A DNA stretch of 24,617 nt, from assembly GCA_964528035.1 (NCBI GenBank), contig CAZGQY010000042.1:1-24617 (forward strand). The letters are read 5' to 3'. The notes beneath the pieces were generated by a model. That model saw nothing but the letters and a program-made list of their open reading frames with translations. It was not told where the DNA came from and did not search any database. Positions within the stretch are counted from its first letter, which is position 1; each line of letters starts with the position of its first letter. The position numbers and the translations under genes were made by a program. Source of the stretch: CAZGQY01 sp964528035. GTDB taxonomy: Bacteria; Pseudomonadota; Gammaproteobacteria; Methylococcales; UBA1147. This document shows, in pieces, positions 7,641-15,639 of this stretch.

Positions 7641-7677
7641 CACCAATAATGTACATATTATATGTACATTATAGGTG
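7641..7677. promoter_or_regulatory. Toxin-antitoxin operator and promoter
   Basis: Two 17-nt arms (CACCAATAATGTACATA and its inverse, 7641-7657 and 7661-7677) surround a 3-nt spacer and differ from perfect symmetry at one pair only (7645/7673). The core ATAATGTACATA/TATGTACATTAT is perfect. On the minus strand TATAAT at 7656-7661 sits in the centre and looks like the -10 box. Such operators are bound by Phd/VapB antitoxins for autoregulation. Confidence 0.8.
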
Positions 7678-7725
7678 GCACATTCATGAGAACAACTATA
7701 TTTTCAAATACGAGTGCGTAAAACA

Positions 7726-7747
7726 AAAAATAGGGCAAAAATAGGGC
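7726..7747. repeat. Two tandem copies of an 11-mer
   Basis: AAAAATAGGGC occurs twice in a row without mismatch in the gap between uvrD and the toxin-antitoxin promoter. It is too short to assign a role and may be simple slippage. Confidence 0.5.
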
Positions 7748-7792
7748 TCAGAAATTTAATACGCGAGATGAACTATATAAACGACAACTATT

Positions 7793-9958
7793 TCACAAAA
7801 CCTGTAACTTTGCATAAGCAACCATGAGCCACTTAATCCCTACGTTTTCAAAGTTAATCTGCACCCGGGCCTGACGGCCATCACCTTCATTTTGCAGAAC
7901 AACACCTTCACCAAACTTTTCATGCTGAACTCGTTGACCTAATTTAAGGCCAGAATCGTTATGAGTGACCGCGGAAAAAGATTTTGACGCGGTAACCGGG
8001 CGGGTAATACTGGCTCGTGCCCGTACCTCCTGAATATGATCAACGGGAATTTCCCGTAAAAACCTGGACGCTCGGGGACAGGTCTCACGTCCATATAATC
8101 GCCTGGATTCAGCATACACCAAATTCAATTTCTGCATTGCCCGGGTCATTCCCACATAGCAAAGTCGACGCTCTTCCTCCAGGCGCCCCGCTTCTTCCAA
8201 CGACCTTTGACCTGGAAACAGACCTTCTTCCATACCCACGATATACACCACTGGAAACTCTAACCCTTTGGCCGAATGCAAGGTCATTAATTGTACGCAG
8301 TCATCATGTGCCTCGCCTTGATTATCGCCCGCCTCCAAAGCAGCATGGGCCAGAAATGAGTCCAGTTCTCCCAGTTCTTCGTCATCAGCATCATGAGGTT
8401 CGAACTGACGTGCCGCATTCACTAACTCTTGCAGATTTTCAACTCGAGCCTCAGCTTTCTCTCCTTTTTCTTTTTCATACATAGCGATCAAACCACTGCG
8501 GTCTATTACTATTCGTGTTTTTTCAGCGAGAGGCAGATCTTCACAAACACTCGATAACTCAGTCAGCAGCTCAATAAACTGCCTGAGCGCGTTTAAAGCA
8601 CGAGGAGACAATTCTCCGGAAGAAACCAGGGCACGAGCTGCACCCCATAAGGAAAGTTGCCCACTTCGCGCTTTATTGCGAACAATATCCACTGTACGCG
8701 CGCCAATAGAACGCGCTGGAACATTGACCACACGCTCAAAAGAAGTGTCATCGTCGCGGTTGGCCAGTAAACGAAGATAAGCCAGGCCATTTTTGATTTC
8801 CGCTCGATCAAAGAATCGTAATCCGCCGTATACCCGATAGGGTATTGCAGCAGCCATCAACTTTTCTTCAAATACGCGGGATTGAGCATTTGATCGATAT
8901 AATATAGCGCTTTCCGAGCGAGAATTACCCTGGTCAATCGATTGTCTTATTTTATCAATGACATAGCTCGCCTCGTCTATTTCATTAAATGCAGCGTACA
9001 GGTCAATCGCTTCACCGTCACCGTCTGCAGTCCAAAGCTGCTTTCCCAAACGGCCGTCATTATTTGCAATTAACGCGTTCGCGGCGTTGAGAATATTGGC
9101 AGTAGATCGATAATTTTGCTCCAGACGGACTATTTGATGATTCGGGTATTGCTTTTGAAAACTATAGATATTTTCTACTTTGGCACCCCGCCAACCATAA
9201 ATTGACTGGTCATCATCACCAACAACGAACAGGTTTTCATTTTTTGCAGTCAGAAGTCTCAGCCAGGCATACTGCACCGTGTTTGTGTCCTGAAATTCGT
9301 CGACCAATACGTGAGAAAACCGATTCTGGTAATGATCGAGTAACTCGGGGCTGTCTCTCAGAATTTCATGTGCGCGCAACAATAGCTCAGCGAAATCAAC
9401 CAGACCTGATCGTTGACACACTGCCTCATAGGCTTTGTAAAGTTGCACCATTTGTCCCTGAAACGGATCGCCTGTATCGGCAATATGCCCTGCTCGTCGA
9501 CCTTCATCTTTTTGTCCATTGATAAACCACTGTACCTGCCTGGGAGGCCAGCGTGACTCATCCAGATTGAGCGACTTCAGTAACCTTCTGATCAATCGGT
9601 ACTGATCGTCAGAATCGAGAATCTGAAAGGCATCGGGCAGCCCGGCCTCGGATGCGTGTATTCTAAGCAAGCGGTGGGCTATACCATGAAATGTCCCTAT
9701 CCACATCTTTTGAGCAGGATATCCCAAAAGCGATTCCACCCGTCCACGCATTTCCATTGCTGCTTTATTGGTAAATGTGACCGACAGAATCCCGTATGGG
9801 GATGCCTCGCCCACCTCTAAAAGCCACGCAATTCGATGCACCAATACACGCGTTTTACCACTGCCGGCTCCCGCCAGCACCAATACCGAATTAGAAGGCG
9901 AGGTCACCGCTTCTCGTTGAGGTTGATTCAGAGAATCAATAATAAAAGTCACATCCAT
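7793..9958 (-). CDS. uvrD: DNA helicase II UvrD
   Basis: UvrD is the superfamily 1A 3'-5' helicase that removes incised oligonucleotides in nucleotide excision repair and unwinds DNA in mismatch repair. The 721 residues match E. coli UvrD (720) almost without gaps, from 'MDVTFIIDSLNQPQREAV' onward. Motifs seen: Walker A 'LAGAGSGKTRVL' (about 28-39), Ia 'VTFTNKAAMEMR', Walker B 'VDEFQDTN', III 'GDDDQSIYGWRGA', IV 'RLEQNYRS', V 'LMTLHSAKGLEF' and VI 'EERRLCYVGMTRAM'. The C-terminal Tudor-like RNA-polymerase-binding region 'GQRVQHEKFGEGVVLQ' is present. It is monocistronic. No clear LexA box was found upstream, although many orthologues are SOS-controlled. Confidence 0.97.
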   Translation of the reverse strand: MDVTFIIDSLNQPQREAVTSPSNSVLVLAGAGSGKTRVLVHRIAWLLEVGEASPYGILSVTFTNKAAMEMRGRVESLLGYPAQKMWIGTFHGIAHRLLRIHASEAGLPDAFQILDSDDQYRLIRRLLKSLNLDESRWPPRQVQWFINGQKDEGRRAGHIADTGDPFQGQMVQLYKAYEAVCQRSGLVDFAELLLRAHEILRDSPELLDHYQNRFSHVLVDEFQDTNTVQYAWLRLLTAKNENLFVVGDDDQSIYGWRGAKVENIYSFQKQYPNHQIVRLEQNYRSTANILNAANALIANNDGRLGKQLWTADGDGEAIDLYAAFNEIDEASYVIDKIRQSIDQGNSRSESAILYRSNAQSRVFEEKLMAAAIPYRVYGGLRFFDRAEIKNGLAYLRLLANRDDDTSFERVVNVPARSIGARTVDIVRNKARSGQLSLWGAARALVSSGELSPRALNALRQFIELLTELSSVCEDLPLAEKTRIVIDRSGLIAMYEKEKGEKAEARVENLQELVNAARQFEPHDADDEELGELDSFLAHAALEAGDNQGEAHDDCVQLMTLHSAKGLEFPVVYIVGMEEGLFPGQRSLEEAGRLEEERRLCYVGMTRAMQKLNLVYAESRRLYGRETCPRASRFLREIPVDHIQEVRARASITRPVTASKSFSAVTHNDSGLKLGQRVQHEKFGEGVVLQNEGDGRQARVQINFENVGIKWLMVAYAKLQVL

Positions 9959-10246
9959 GAGCGTATTCTATCGTATCTTATCCGTCAGTTTGGCAATTGA
10001 GACCCATATCATTATTTTTTCGAGACACCTGTTTAGAACATTCGGCTATTATTGCGCATGCCTTCGTATTTTAAGCTACATGAAAACACCCAGCTAAGAT
10101 CTTTTCCACATATGGATGCACAAGCTCAAATAATCAACAGCTGGAGCCCCTGGGAAAATATCGAAAAATGGTTTGGAATTCACCAAACTTGCACTGCAGC
10201 AAATTAAGTTGCAGAATTGCAGCTTCAACAACGAGGAGGAGCAATT
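9959..10246. other. Intergenic region between divergent uvrD and DUF2892 gene
   Basis: This 288-bp region must hold both promoters. Short GC-containing repeats around 10192-10228 (GCTGCA/TGCAGC blocks) were seen, but no confident promoter or regulator site. No gene is supported here. Confidence 0.45.
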
Positions 10247-10462
10247 ATGGGTTTTGATTTTAAAAGAGCGATAAAAAGAGAAAAGAACGTTGGCGAAAAA
10301 GACCAGCAAATACGTTATGTGGCGGGTTGTGTATCGATCGGGATCGCGGTATTTACTGGCAGTATAATATTACTGCTGTTGGGATGCATCCTGCTTGGGA
10401 GTGCTTTCTTAACGTGGTGCCCAGTGTGTTCGGGGTTAAATATTAATACTTGCAAAAAATAA
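10247..10462 (+). CDS. DUF2892 (YgaP-like) inner-membrane protein
   Basis: A 71-residue membrane protein of the DUF2892 family, related to the membrane part of YgaP. Start ATG at 10247 is chosen because AGGAGG lies six bases upstream; an earlier in-frame start has no such site. Residues 13-24 ('EKNVGEKDQQIR') give the family's N-terminal motif, followed by a hydrophobic hairpin (about 28-58) and the C-terminal 'CPVCSGLNINTCKK', a variant of the family ending CP-x-L-x-G-I-N-T-C. The cysteines in that ending may bind metal or sulfur species. Function is unknown; free-standing members are usually single small genes. Confidence 0.85.
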   Translation: MGFDFKRAIKREKNVGEKDQQIRYVAGCVSIGIAVFTGSIILLLLGCILLGSAFLTWCPVCSGLNINTCKK

Positions 10463-10483
10463 TAGGTTTAAGCCTGTTCGTAT

Positions 10484-10509
10484 GTAGACGCTCAAGGATG
10501 CGCGTCTAC
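10484..10509. terminator. Stem-loop after the DUF2892 gene
   Basis: A perfect 8-bp stem (GTAGACGC/GCGTCTAC) with a 10-nt loop starts 22 bases after the stop codon. No T run follows, so it is either a non-classical terminator or a 3'-end stabiliser. Confidence 0.4.
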
Positions 10510-10664
10510 CTCAAACAATTTAGTTCTTATTATTAAACAGCTTTCAAACTGTAAACTCTACGGCAGCAACCCTGTTGAAAAAACCAAGAAACTAAATATT
10601 AATACCCTCTCCATAATATTTACGCGAATAATGACCTGATTTACTGGCAAAACCCCTCGCGCAT

Positions 10665-10701
10665 AAAAAAATCCGGGGGGAATTGCATCCCCACCCGGAT
10701 T
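10665..10701 (-). terminator. Intrinsic terminator of the SmbP-like gene
   Basis: On the minus strand an 11-bp stem (AATCCGGG and GGG pairing with CCC and CCCGGATT, one bulged base at 10693) with a 9-nt loop is followed by a run of about seven T. It begins 13 bases after the stop codon at 10715. Confidence 0.85.
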
Positions 10702-10714
10702 CTTGTATCAAGCT

Positions 10715-11119
10715 CTAACTACCCAGGCCTGCAGGTGTCATATCAATGGCTTTGAGCTGACTGATACTTTCTTCCAATAAGGCAGCAGCTTTATCAGTAT
10801 CGCCTTTTTTGGCCGCGATACTTGCCTGTTTCAATCTTGTTTTAGGTGGTTGAATCTGCGCTTCACCCCGGTTTGTGACTACGCATTTAAGAGCCGCAAT
10901 CGCCTCTTTTGCACTGGCTCGAGTTTCCGCTGCATGACCTTGTTGCGCATGAGCCAGTGCTTCTCCTGCAATCACGGCAGCCTGTTTCAGAAATTCATCA
11001 TTTGTTTGTTCGTTTGTATCTACGAGATCAGGACAATCCGCCACAGCAAACACTGCACCAGAAACACCAAACAGGCCCACAAGACCGACTAATAACGCAA
11101 CCAATAACTTCTTTTTCAT
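10715..11119 (-). CDS. Periplasmic SmbP-like small protein
   Basis: A 134-residue exported protein. Residues 1-25 form a signal peptide (MKKK, hydrophobic core, cleavage near AVFA). The mature chain is alanine-rich and helical, with two similar helical hairpins: 'QAAVIAGEALAHAQQGHAAETRASAKEAIAALK' and 'RLKQASIAAKKGDTDKAAALLEESISQLK'. This resembles the four-helix SmbP small metal-binding protein of Nitrosomonas, but it has only two histidines (H57, H62) in that motif, so copper binding is doubtful. C29 and C79 could form one disulfide. GGAGAA precedes the start and a strong terminator follows the stop. Family call moderate, function unknown. Confidence 0.65.
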   Translation of the reverse strand: MKKKLLVALLVGLVGLFGVSGAVFAVADCPDLVDTNEQTNDEFLKQAAVIAGEALAHAQQGHAAETRASAKEAIAALKCVVTNRGEAQIQPPKTRLKQASIAAKKGDTDKAAALLEESISQLKAIDMTPAGLGS

Positions 11120-11410
11120 TAGATTATTCTCCAGTAGAAAAAATTTAAAAGCCTTCCGTTGATAGCTAGAAAATCCGTAGTTATCCCTCGGAAAGATTTC
11201 CGCAACACACTTACAAAGTAAAGAGTAAGGGAGACCATTTACGAATGATGGAGTACCAACGTGGATCGCGTATTGTATAGATTAGCAAAACTTTTAGCAA
11301 ATCCTGTCGATCCAGCACTCCCGCTCGCTCGTCAACACTGAAGTCTGGCTCTTACTCGTCATTTACAGGATAATAAACAGTTTCTGAACACCCACTTAAT
11401 AAGGAAAGCT
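11120..11410. other. Intergenic region between two divergent exported-protein genes
   Basis: This 291-bp gap holds the promoters of both neighbours. A short near-palindrome CGGAAA-GA-TTTCCG lies at about 11188-11201. No gene or convincing promoter is visible. Confidence 0.4.
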
Positions 11411-11749
11411 ATGCGAAGCTTCGTTACTGTCATTTTCACAACTTTATTACTTTTCTCAGGAAACATATTTGCGGAAGAAGCGACCGCATCCGATGGAAAA
11501 GTCGAAATCGAAACACCAACCGCGTCGAAGCAAGCAGAGCCGGAGATTGATCGATATACCTCACCACAGAGAGTTGCTCGCGAAAAAGAAATCAAGGAAT
11601 TGAAATGCAAAATCTGCGCAACTCGTTGTGTAATCGTCCAGCAGGCCGGACAAAGTTCATGCATGGCTGTTCCCGGTGCTGACAACTGCATCAAAAAAGG
11701 TGAACACTTTATAGATGCTTGTCTTGCTCAATGCGAAGAATGTCCGTAG
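11411..11749 (+). CDS. Exported eight-cysteine protein, unknown family
   Basis: A 112-residue protein not recognised as a known family. Residues 1-21 are a clear signal peptide (cleavage after NIFA). Residues 22-60 are a charged, proline-containing linker. The C-terminal domain (66-111) carries all eight cysteines: C66, C69, C73, C84, C93, C104, C108, C111. The gaps are 2-3-10-8-10-3-2, a mirror-symmetric array that suggests two antiparallel helices tied by disulfides, or a metal site from the two CxxC and CxxxC pairs. AGGA lies upstream of the ATG. It sits divergent from the SmbP-like gene and upstream of the TPR gene. Confidence 0.75.
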   Translation: MRSFVTVIFTTLLLFSGNIFAEEATASDGKVEIETPTASKQAEPEIDRYTSPQRVAREKEIKELKCKICATRCVIVQQAGQSSCMAVPGADNCIKKGEHFIDACLAQCEECP

Positions 11750-11795
11750 CCTGGATGGAGTATAACGAAATTCACTGAATAGATACTTACGAATA

Positions 11796-11835
11796 AGCTT
11801 GCGAAAAATAAACGGATTTTTTATTATGGCAAGCT
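11796..11835 (+). terminator. Stem-loop after the eight-cysteine gene
   Basis: AGCTTGC (11796-11802) pairs with GCAAGCT (11829-11835); inside it an A-rich and a T-rich segment can extend the pairing. It begins 47 bases after the stop codon and precedes the TPR gene. There is no trailing T run, so termination is uncertain; it may only separate expression of the two genes. Confidence 0.4.
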
Positions 11836-11892
11836 GCTGTCTGTTTAACATATGGTATTACTAAACTTTATTTCGAACTGAGGAAACTTCCT

Positions 11893-12504
11893 GTGGGCAT
11901 ATTTTCAAATTTCTTTGCAACATTAAAAATAAAAAGCGGTGTTAAGATTATGCAGTCGGCGACAGAAACCGAGGGTGAAAATGCTGACCGCCTGTTTAAA
12001 CAGGCCTATTCTAAATTTGAGCAGGCCATTGCCGACAACTCTACGGTTCTCAATGCACTTCACAACTGGGGACTGGCCTTACACAACCAGGCAAAGAGCA
12101 ACAGCGGACAAGATGCCGAAAGTCTGTTCAATGAAGCCTATACAAAATATTCAGCCTCTTTGGTCGTTGAGGCCCATAGCCCCGAGATATTAAACGACTG
12201 GGGCGCCACATTAATGGATCACGCACGAATGTATAATGCCGATCCTGGCCACTTGCTTTACGAGCAGGCCAAAGAAAAATTTCTCTCCGCCGAAGACCTA
12301 CAACCAGGAATCGCGTCTTATAACTTAGCCTGTATCGACAGTTTGCAGAATAATCTGGAAGGCTGTCATCAGCACCTGCAAACCGCATTGGAACGCAATG
12401 CACTACCCGCAGTTGCCGATATGAAAGCTGATGCTGATTTGACAAACGCGAGTCAATCCGAATGGTTTCCAGCTTTTATTGCATCCGTGCGCGTTTACGA
12501 TTAA
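11893..12504 (+). CDS. TPR repeat protein
   Basis: A 203-residue cytoplasmic protein without signal peptide. About three degenerate TPR-like helical repeats with a 40-44 residue period cover residues 25-170, each with an 'LxxWGxxLxxxA' core ('ALHNWGLALHNQA', 'ILNDWGATLMDHA') preceded by 'LFxxAYxKYxxAL'-type helices. Such repeats mediate protein-protein contacts; the partner is unknown. The GTG start at 11893 is preferred because AGGAAA lies 8-9 bases upstream; the next in-frame ATG, 19 codons on, has no good site. It follows the eight-cysteine gene by 143 bases on the same strand. Confidence 0.8.
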   Translation: MGIFSNFFATLKIKSGVKIMQSATETEGENADRLFKQAYSKFEQAIADNSTVLNALHNWGLALHNQAKSNSGQDAESLFNEAYTKYSASLVVEAHSPEILNDWGATLMDHARMYNADPGHLLYEQAKEKFLSAEDLQPGIASYNLACIDSLQNNLEGCHQHLQTALERNALPAVADMKADADLTNASQSEWFPAFIASVRVYD

Positions 12505-12573
12505 TAGAGGTAAATTCGGGAATAATATCCGAGGTATTTTTTTAAAAGCGGAGGTTCACCTAAGACAGTTCAA

Positions 12574-12599
12574 ACGGGCAAGTTCAAAACCTTGCCCGT
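12574..12599. terminator. Stem-loop between convergent TPR and htpG genes
   Basis: A perfect 9-bp stem (ACGGGCAAG/CTTGCCCGT) with an 8-nt loop sits in the 109-bp gap between the two stop codons. The following T runs are short on both strands (TTT on the minus side), so it is a plausible but weak bidirectional terminator, closer to htpG. Confidence 0.55.
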
Positions 12600-12613
12600 C
12601 CTTAAAGTTCTGA

Positions 12614-14536
12614 TTAGTCCAAAACAGCCTGCAGAAACCCATTGAGTTTACGTACGTAGGCAGCAGGATCATCAAGCTGACCGCCTTCACTGAGTAAAGC
12701 CTGATCAAACAGAATATGAGTGAGATCCTCAAAGCGCGTTTCGTCCGCTTCACTTTCCAGGCGAGTCACTAAAGGATGATCCGGATTAATTTCGAATATC
12801 GGTTTCTTGGCCCCTGGCATAGCCTGACCTGCTTCCTTCATAATCCTTTCCATATTCAGGCTCATATCATAGGCATCTGACACCAGGCATGCCGCTGATT
12901 CTGTCAAGCGATTACTAATACGCACTTCGCTAATTTTCTCATCGAGAATATTTTTAACTTTTTCTATAAATTCTTTGTGCTCATCTTCGGGCTTTTCTGT
13001 ATCACCCTCTTTTTCTTCGTCACCCAGTTTTCCCAAATCCAGCTCACCTTTGGCAACCGACTGCATATGCTTGCCATCAAATTCGGTTAAATGCGACACC
13101 AGCCATTCATCAACATGATCCGCAAGCAACAAAACTTCGATGCCTTTTTTTCTGAAGATTTCCAGATGAGGACTGTTCTTTGCTGCCGCAAAACTCTCCC
13201 CGGTTATGAAATAAATAGTCTCCTGGCCATCCTGCATTCGACTGACATAATCCTCCAAAGAAACGTTCTGATCTGTAGAATCTGTATGAGTACTCGAAAA
13301 GCGCAGCAATTTGGCGATACGATCTTTATTTTTAAAATCTTCAATCGGGCCTTCTTTAATCACCCGACCGAATTCTTTCCAAAATGTCTGATATTTCTCT
13401 GCATCATTTTTTGCCAGACCTTCCAACAATCCGAGAACTTTTTTTACAGCGCCCGCCCGTATTGATTCGATTTGCTTGGTCTGTTGCAGAATTTCCCGGG
13501 AGACGTTTAACGGTAAAGAATCAGAATCGATAACACCACGCACGAATCTTAAATAACGCGGCATCATCTGCTCGGCGTCATCCATGATAAAAATTTTGCG
13601 TACATATAATTTTACACCGTGCTTGGCATCCCGATCCCACATATCAAAAGGCGCACGCGAGGGCAGATAAAGCAACAAGGTGTATTCATTCGTCCCTTCC
13701 ACACGCGCATGAACATGAGCAAGCGGTTCCTGAAAGTCATGTCCAACATGCTTGTAAAACTCGGTATAGGCTTCATCGTCAATATCCTGTTTCGACTTTG
13801 TCCATAATGCCGACGCACTGTTAACCGTTTCCTCCTCGGGTATCACGATTTCCTTCTCGTCTTTTTCTTTATCCTCATCTTCGACAACTTCTTTATCCAT
13901 CACAATGGGCAAAGAAATATGATCAGAGAACTTGCGAACAATCGAGCGCAAACGAAAGCCGTCAAGAAACTCCTCTTCGCTATCTTTCAAATAAAGTGTG
14001 ACTTCGGTGCCTCGCTCGCGTTTCTTAATTGATTCAATCGTGTATTCACCTTCGCCCGCAGACTCCCAAAGCACACCGTCTTCCTCGCCTGCTCCAGCCT
14101 TTCGGGTTCTCAGACTGACTTTGTTAGCAACAATATAAGCAGAATAAAATCCAACACCAAACTGACCAATAAGCTGACTGTCTTTCGCCTGATCACCGGT
14201 TAAAGAGTCGAAAAATCTTCGTGTCCCGGATTTTGCAATGGTACCAATATTGTCCTGTACCTCATCGCGGGTCATACCAATTCCATTATCTTTTACAGTG
14301 ATGGTGTTGCGCTCTTTATCAAATTCAATACGAATTTTAAGATCACTGTCACCCTCATAAAGTCCATCTTTGGACAAGGCTTCAAATCTGAGTTTGTCGG
14401 CTGCATCCGACGCATTTGAGATTAATTCACGCAGAAATATTTCTTTATTGCTATACAACGAGTGAACCATAAGATCCATCAAGTGCTTTACTTCGGTTTC
14501 AAATCCGCGTGTTTCTTTTTTCGCTTCTACAGTCAT
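12614..14536 (-). CDS. htpG: Molecular chaperone HtpG (bacterial Hsp90)
   Basis: HtpG is the ATP-dependent Hsp90 dimer that assists folding of cytoplasmic clients, especially under heat stress. The 640 residues carry the N-terminal GHKL ATPase motifs ('LRELISNASDAADKLRFEAL', 'DNGIGM', 'IGQFGVGFYSAYIVA'), the middle-domain 'LPLNVSREILQQ' and a C-terminal dimerisation region ending 'LLSEGGQLDDPAAYVRKLNGFLQAVLD'. A charged linker rich in E, D and K sits at about residues 213-232. A sigma-32-type promoter lies upstream at 14600-14627. The gene is monocistronic. Confidence 0.97.
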   Translation of the reverse strand: MTVEAKKETRGFETEVKHLMDLMVHSLYSNKEIFLRELISNASDAADKLRFEALSKDGLYEGDSDLKIRIEFDKERNTITVKDNGIGMTRDEVQDNIGTIAKSGTRRFFDSLTGDQAKDSQLIGQFGVGFYSAYIVANKVSLRTRKAGAGEEDGVLWESAGEGEYTIESIKKRERGTEVTLYLKDSEEEFLDGFRLRSIVRKFSDHISLPIVMDKEVVEDEDKEKDEKEIVIPEEETVNSASALWTKSKQDIDDEAYTEFYKHVGHDFQEPLAHVHARVEGTNEYTLLLYLPSRAPFDMWDRDAKHGVKLYVRKIFIMDDAEQMMPRYLRFVRGVIDSDSLPLNVSREILQQTKQIESIRAGAVKKVLGLLEGLAKNDAEKYQTFWKEFGRVIKEGPIEDFKNKDRIAKLLRFSSTHTDSTDQNVSLEDYVSRMQDGQETIYFITGESFAAAKNSPHLEIFRKKGIEVLLLADHVDEWLVSHLTEFDGKHMQSVAKGELDLGKLGDEEKEGDTEKPEDEHKEFIEKVKNILDEKISEVRISNRLTESAACLVSDAYDMSLNMERIMKEAGQAMPGAKKPIFEINPDHPLVTRLESEADETRFEDLTHILFDQALLSEGGQLDDPAAYVRKLNGFLQAVLD

Positions 14537-14599
14537 ATCGTAAATTTATCCTATTTAACGGGCTTCGAACGGTACATTTAAAGCTACCTAAGTCCATTG

Positions 14600-14627
14600 T
14601 ATTGGGGCTATCGATATTTTTTTCAAC
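14600..14627 (-). promoter_or_regulatory. Heat-shock (sigma-32) promoter of htpG
   Basis: On the minus strand GTTGAA (14622-14627) and CCCCAATA (14600-14607) are separated by 14 bases. This closely fits the sigma-32 consensus CTTGAA-N13-14-CCCCATNT, as in E. coli dnaK P1. The predicted start of transcription is about 55 bases before the htpG ATG. Confidence 0.75.
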
Positions 14628-14748
14628 CCTTTTGCAAAGATTGACATGAAAATGCCTGGAAACATAGGCGGTTATCTGTGAACGAAATTCGGGAGAAAAC
14701 TCCTGGCAATAGTGGAATCAACGAATGACCATAGCTAAAAAAGAGACC

Positions 14749-15570
14749 TTAGTTTCTACTTCGTTCCCATCCTGTCTCGTACAATATCTTTGTAGATATT
14801 TCTTCTATCGAAAAATTGGTCACGTCCAGAGAGCGAATATTTTCCTGGGCAAACAATTCTTCCACGGCAGCCGTTTCTTTTTGACATTGGCGTAAAGAAG
14901 CATAGGTACTGTCTGGCCGCCGCTCCTGTCGTATCTTTCGCAATTGCCCCGGCTCTATCGTTAACCCATATATTTTATCTTTATAAGGTCGCAATGGTTT
15001 CGGCAATTGAAAATAATCCAGGTCATCATCAGTCATTGGGTAATTAGAAGCAAAAACTCCATATTGCAAAGCCATATACAAGCAGGTCGGCGTCTTGCCT
15101 GTTCTGGATACTCCAACCAAAATCAAATCAGCTCGACTGTAATCATTAAAATTTATGCCGTCATCGCTGCTCAGCGCAAAATTCAAGGCATCAATTCTGG
15201 ATCCATATTTTTGGCTGTCGGTCACACTATGATGTTTTCCCAGCGCGTGGATCGATGACTGGTGAAAAAAACTCTCCAGCGACGGAATAAACAGGTCGAA
15301 CAGATCCAGAACCAGGCCTTTACACTGCTTGATTTCGACTCGTAAATCTGTATTCGTAACCGAACTGAAAACCACGGGAGGCACACCCTGTTTCTGACAG
15401 CAGGCATCGATTTCGCCTTTTACATGTTCAGCTTTGGCCAGGGTATTTACAAACGGCACCGTATGAAATTCAAAATCCAGAGTGGAAAATTGTGTGAGCA
15501 CGCTGTAACCCAGCGTTTCAACGGTTATCGCCGTATGATCGGAAATAAAAAAGACTGTATTTTTCTGCAT
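14749..15570 (-). CDS. ppsR: PEP synthase regulatory protein (kinase/pyrophosphorylase)
   Basis: PpsR is the bifunctional DUF299 enzyme that inactivates PEP synthase by ADP-dependent threonine phosphorylation and reactivates it by phosphate-dependent dephosphorylation. The 273-residue length is typical. The family opening 'VFFISDHTAITVETLGYSVLTQF' and the P-loop 'GVSRTGKT' (153-160) are present, followed by 'ASNYPMTDDDLDYFQLPKPLRPYKDKIYGLTIEP'. It is divergent from ppsA, its target, with 69 bases between the starts, the usual arrangement. The Shine-Dalgarno is weak. Confidence 0.96.
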   Translation of the reverse strand: MQKNTVFFISDHTAITVETLGYSVLTQFSTLDFEFHTVPFVNTLAKAEHVKGEIDACCQKQGVPPVVFSSVTNTDLRVEIKQCKGLVLDLFDLFIPSLESFFHQSSIHALGKHHSVTDSQKYGSRIDALNFALSSDDGINFNDYSRADLILVGVSRTGKTPTCLYMALQYGVFASNYPMTDDDLDYFQLPKPLRPYKDKIYGLTIEPGQLRKIRQERRPDSTYASLRQCQKETAAVEELFAQENIRSLDVTNFSIEEISTKILYETGWERSRN

Positions 15571-15639
15571 GAATATACTTTTTAATGAGCATTCAGATTA
15601 CAATGTCCAGAAATCAAACCTAACACAGAGGATAACTGG

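Noticed and set aside
8017..8484. 155-codon plus-strand frame inside uvrD
   Set aside because: It lies antisense to the most conserved helicase motifs and is a coding shadow.
10020..10060. LexA box upstream of uvrD around a CTGTTTAGAACATTCGG sequence
   Set aside because: Only the CTGT half fits; the second half-site ACAG is absent at the right spacing.
14739..14748. T run after ppsR as an intrinsic terminator
   Set aside because: A TTTTTT tract follows the stop on the minus strand, but no preceding stem of useful length could be drawn.
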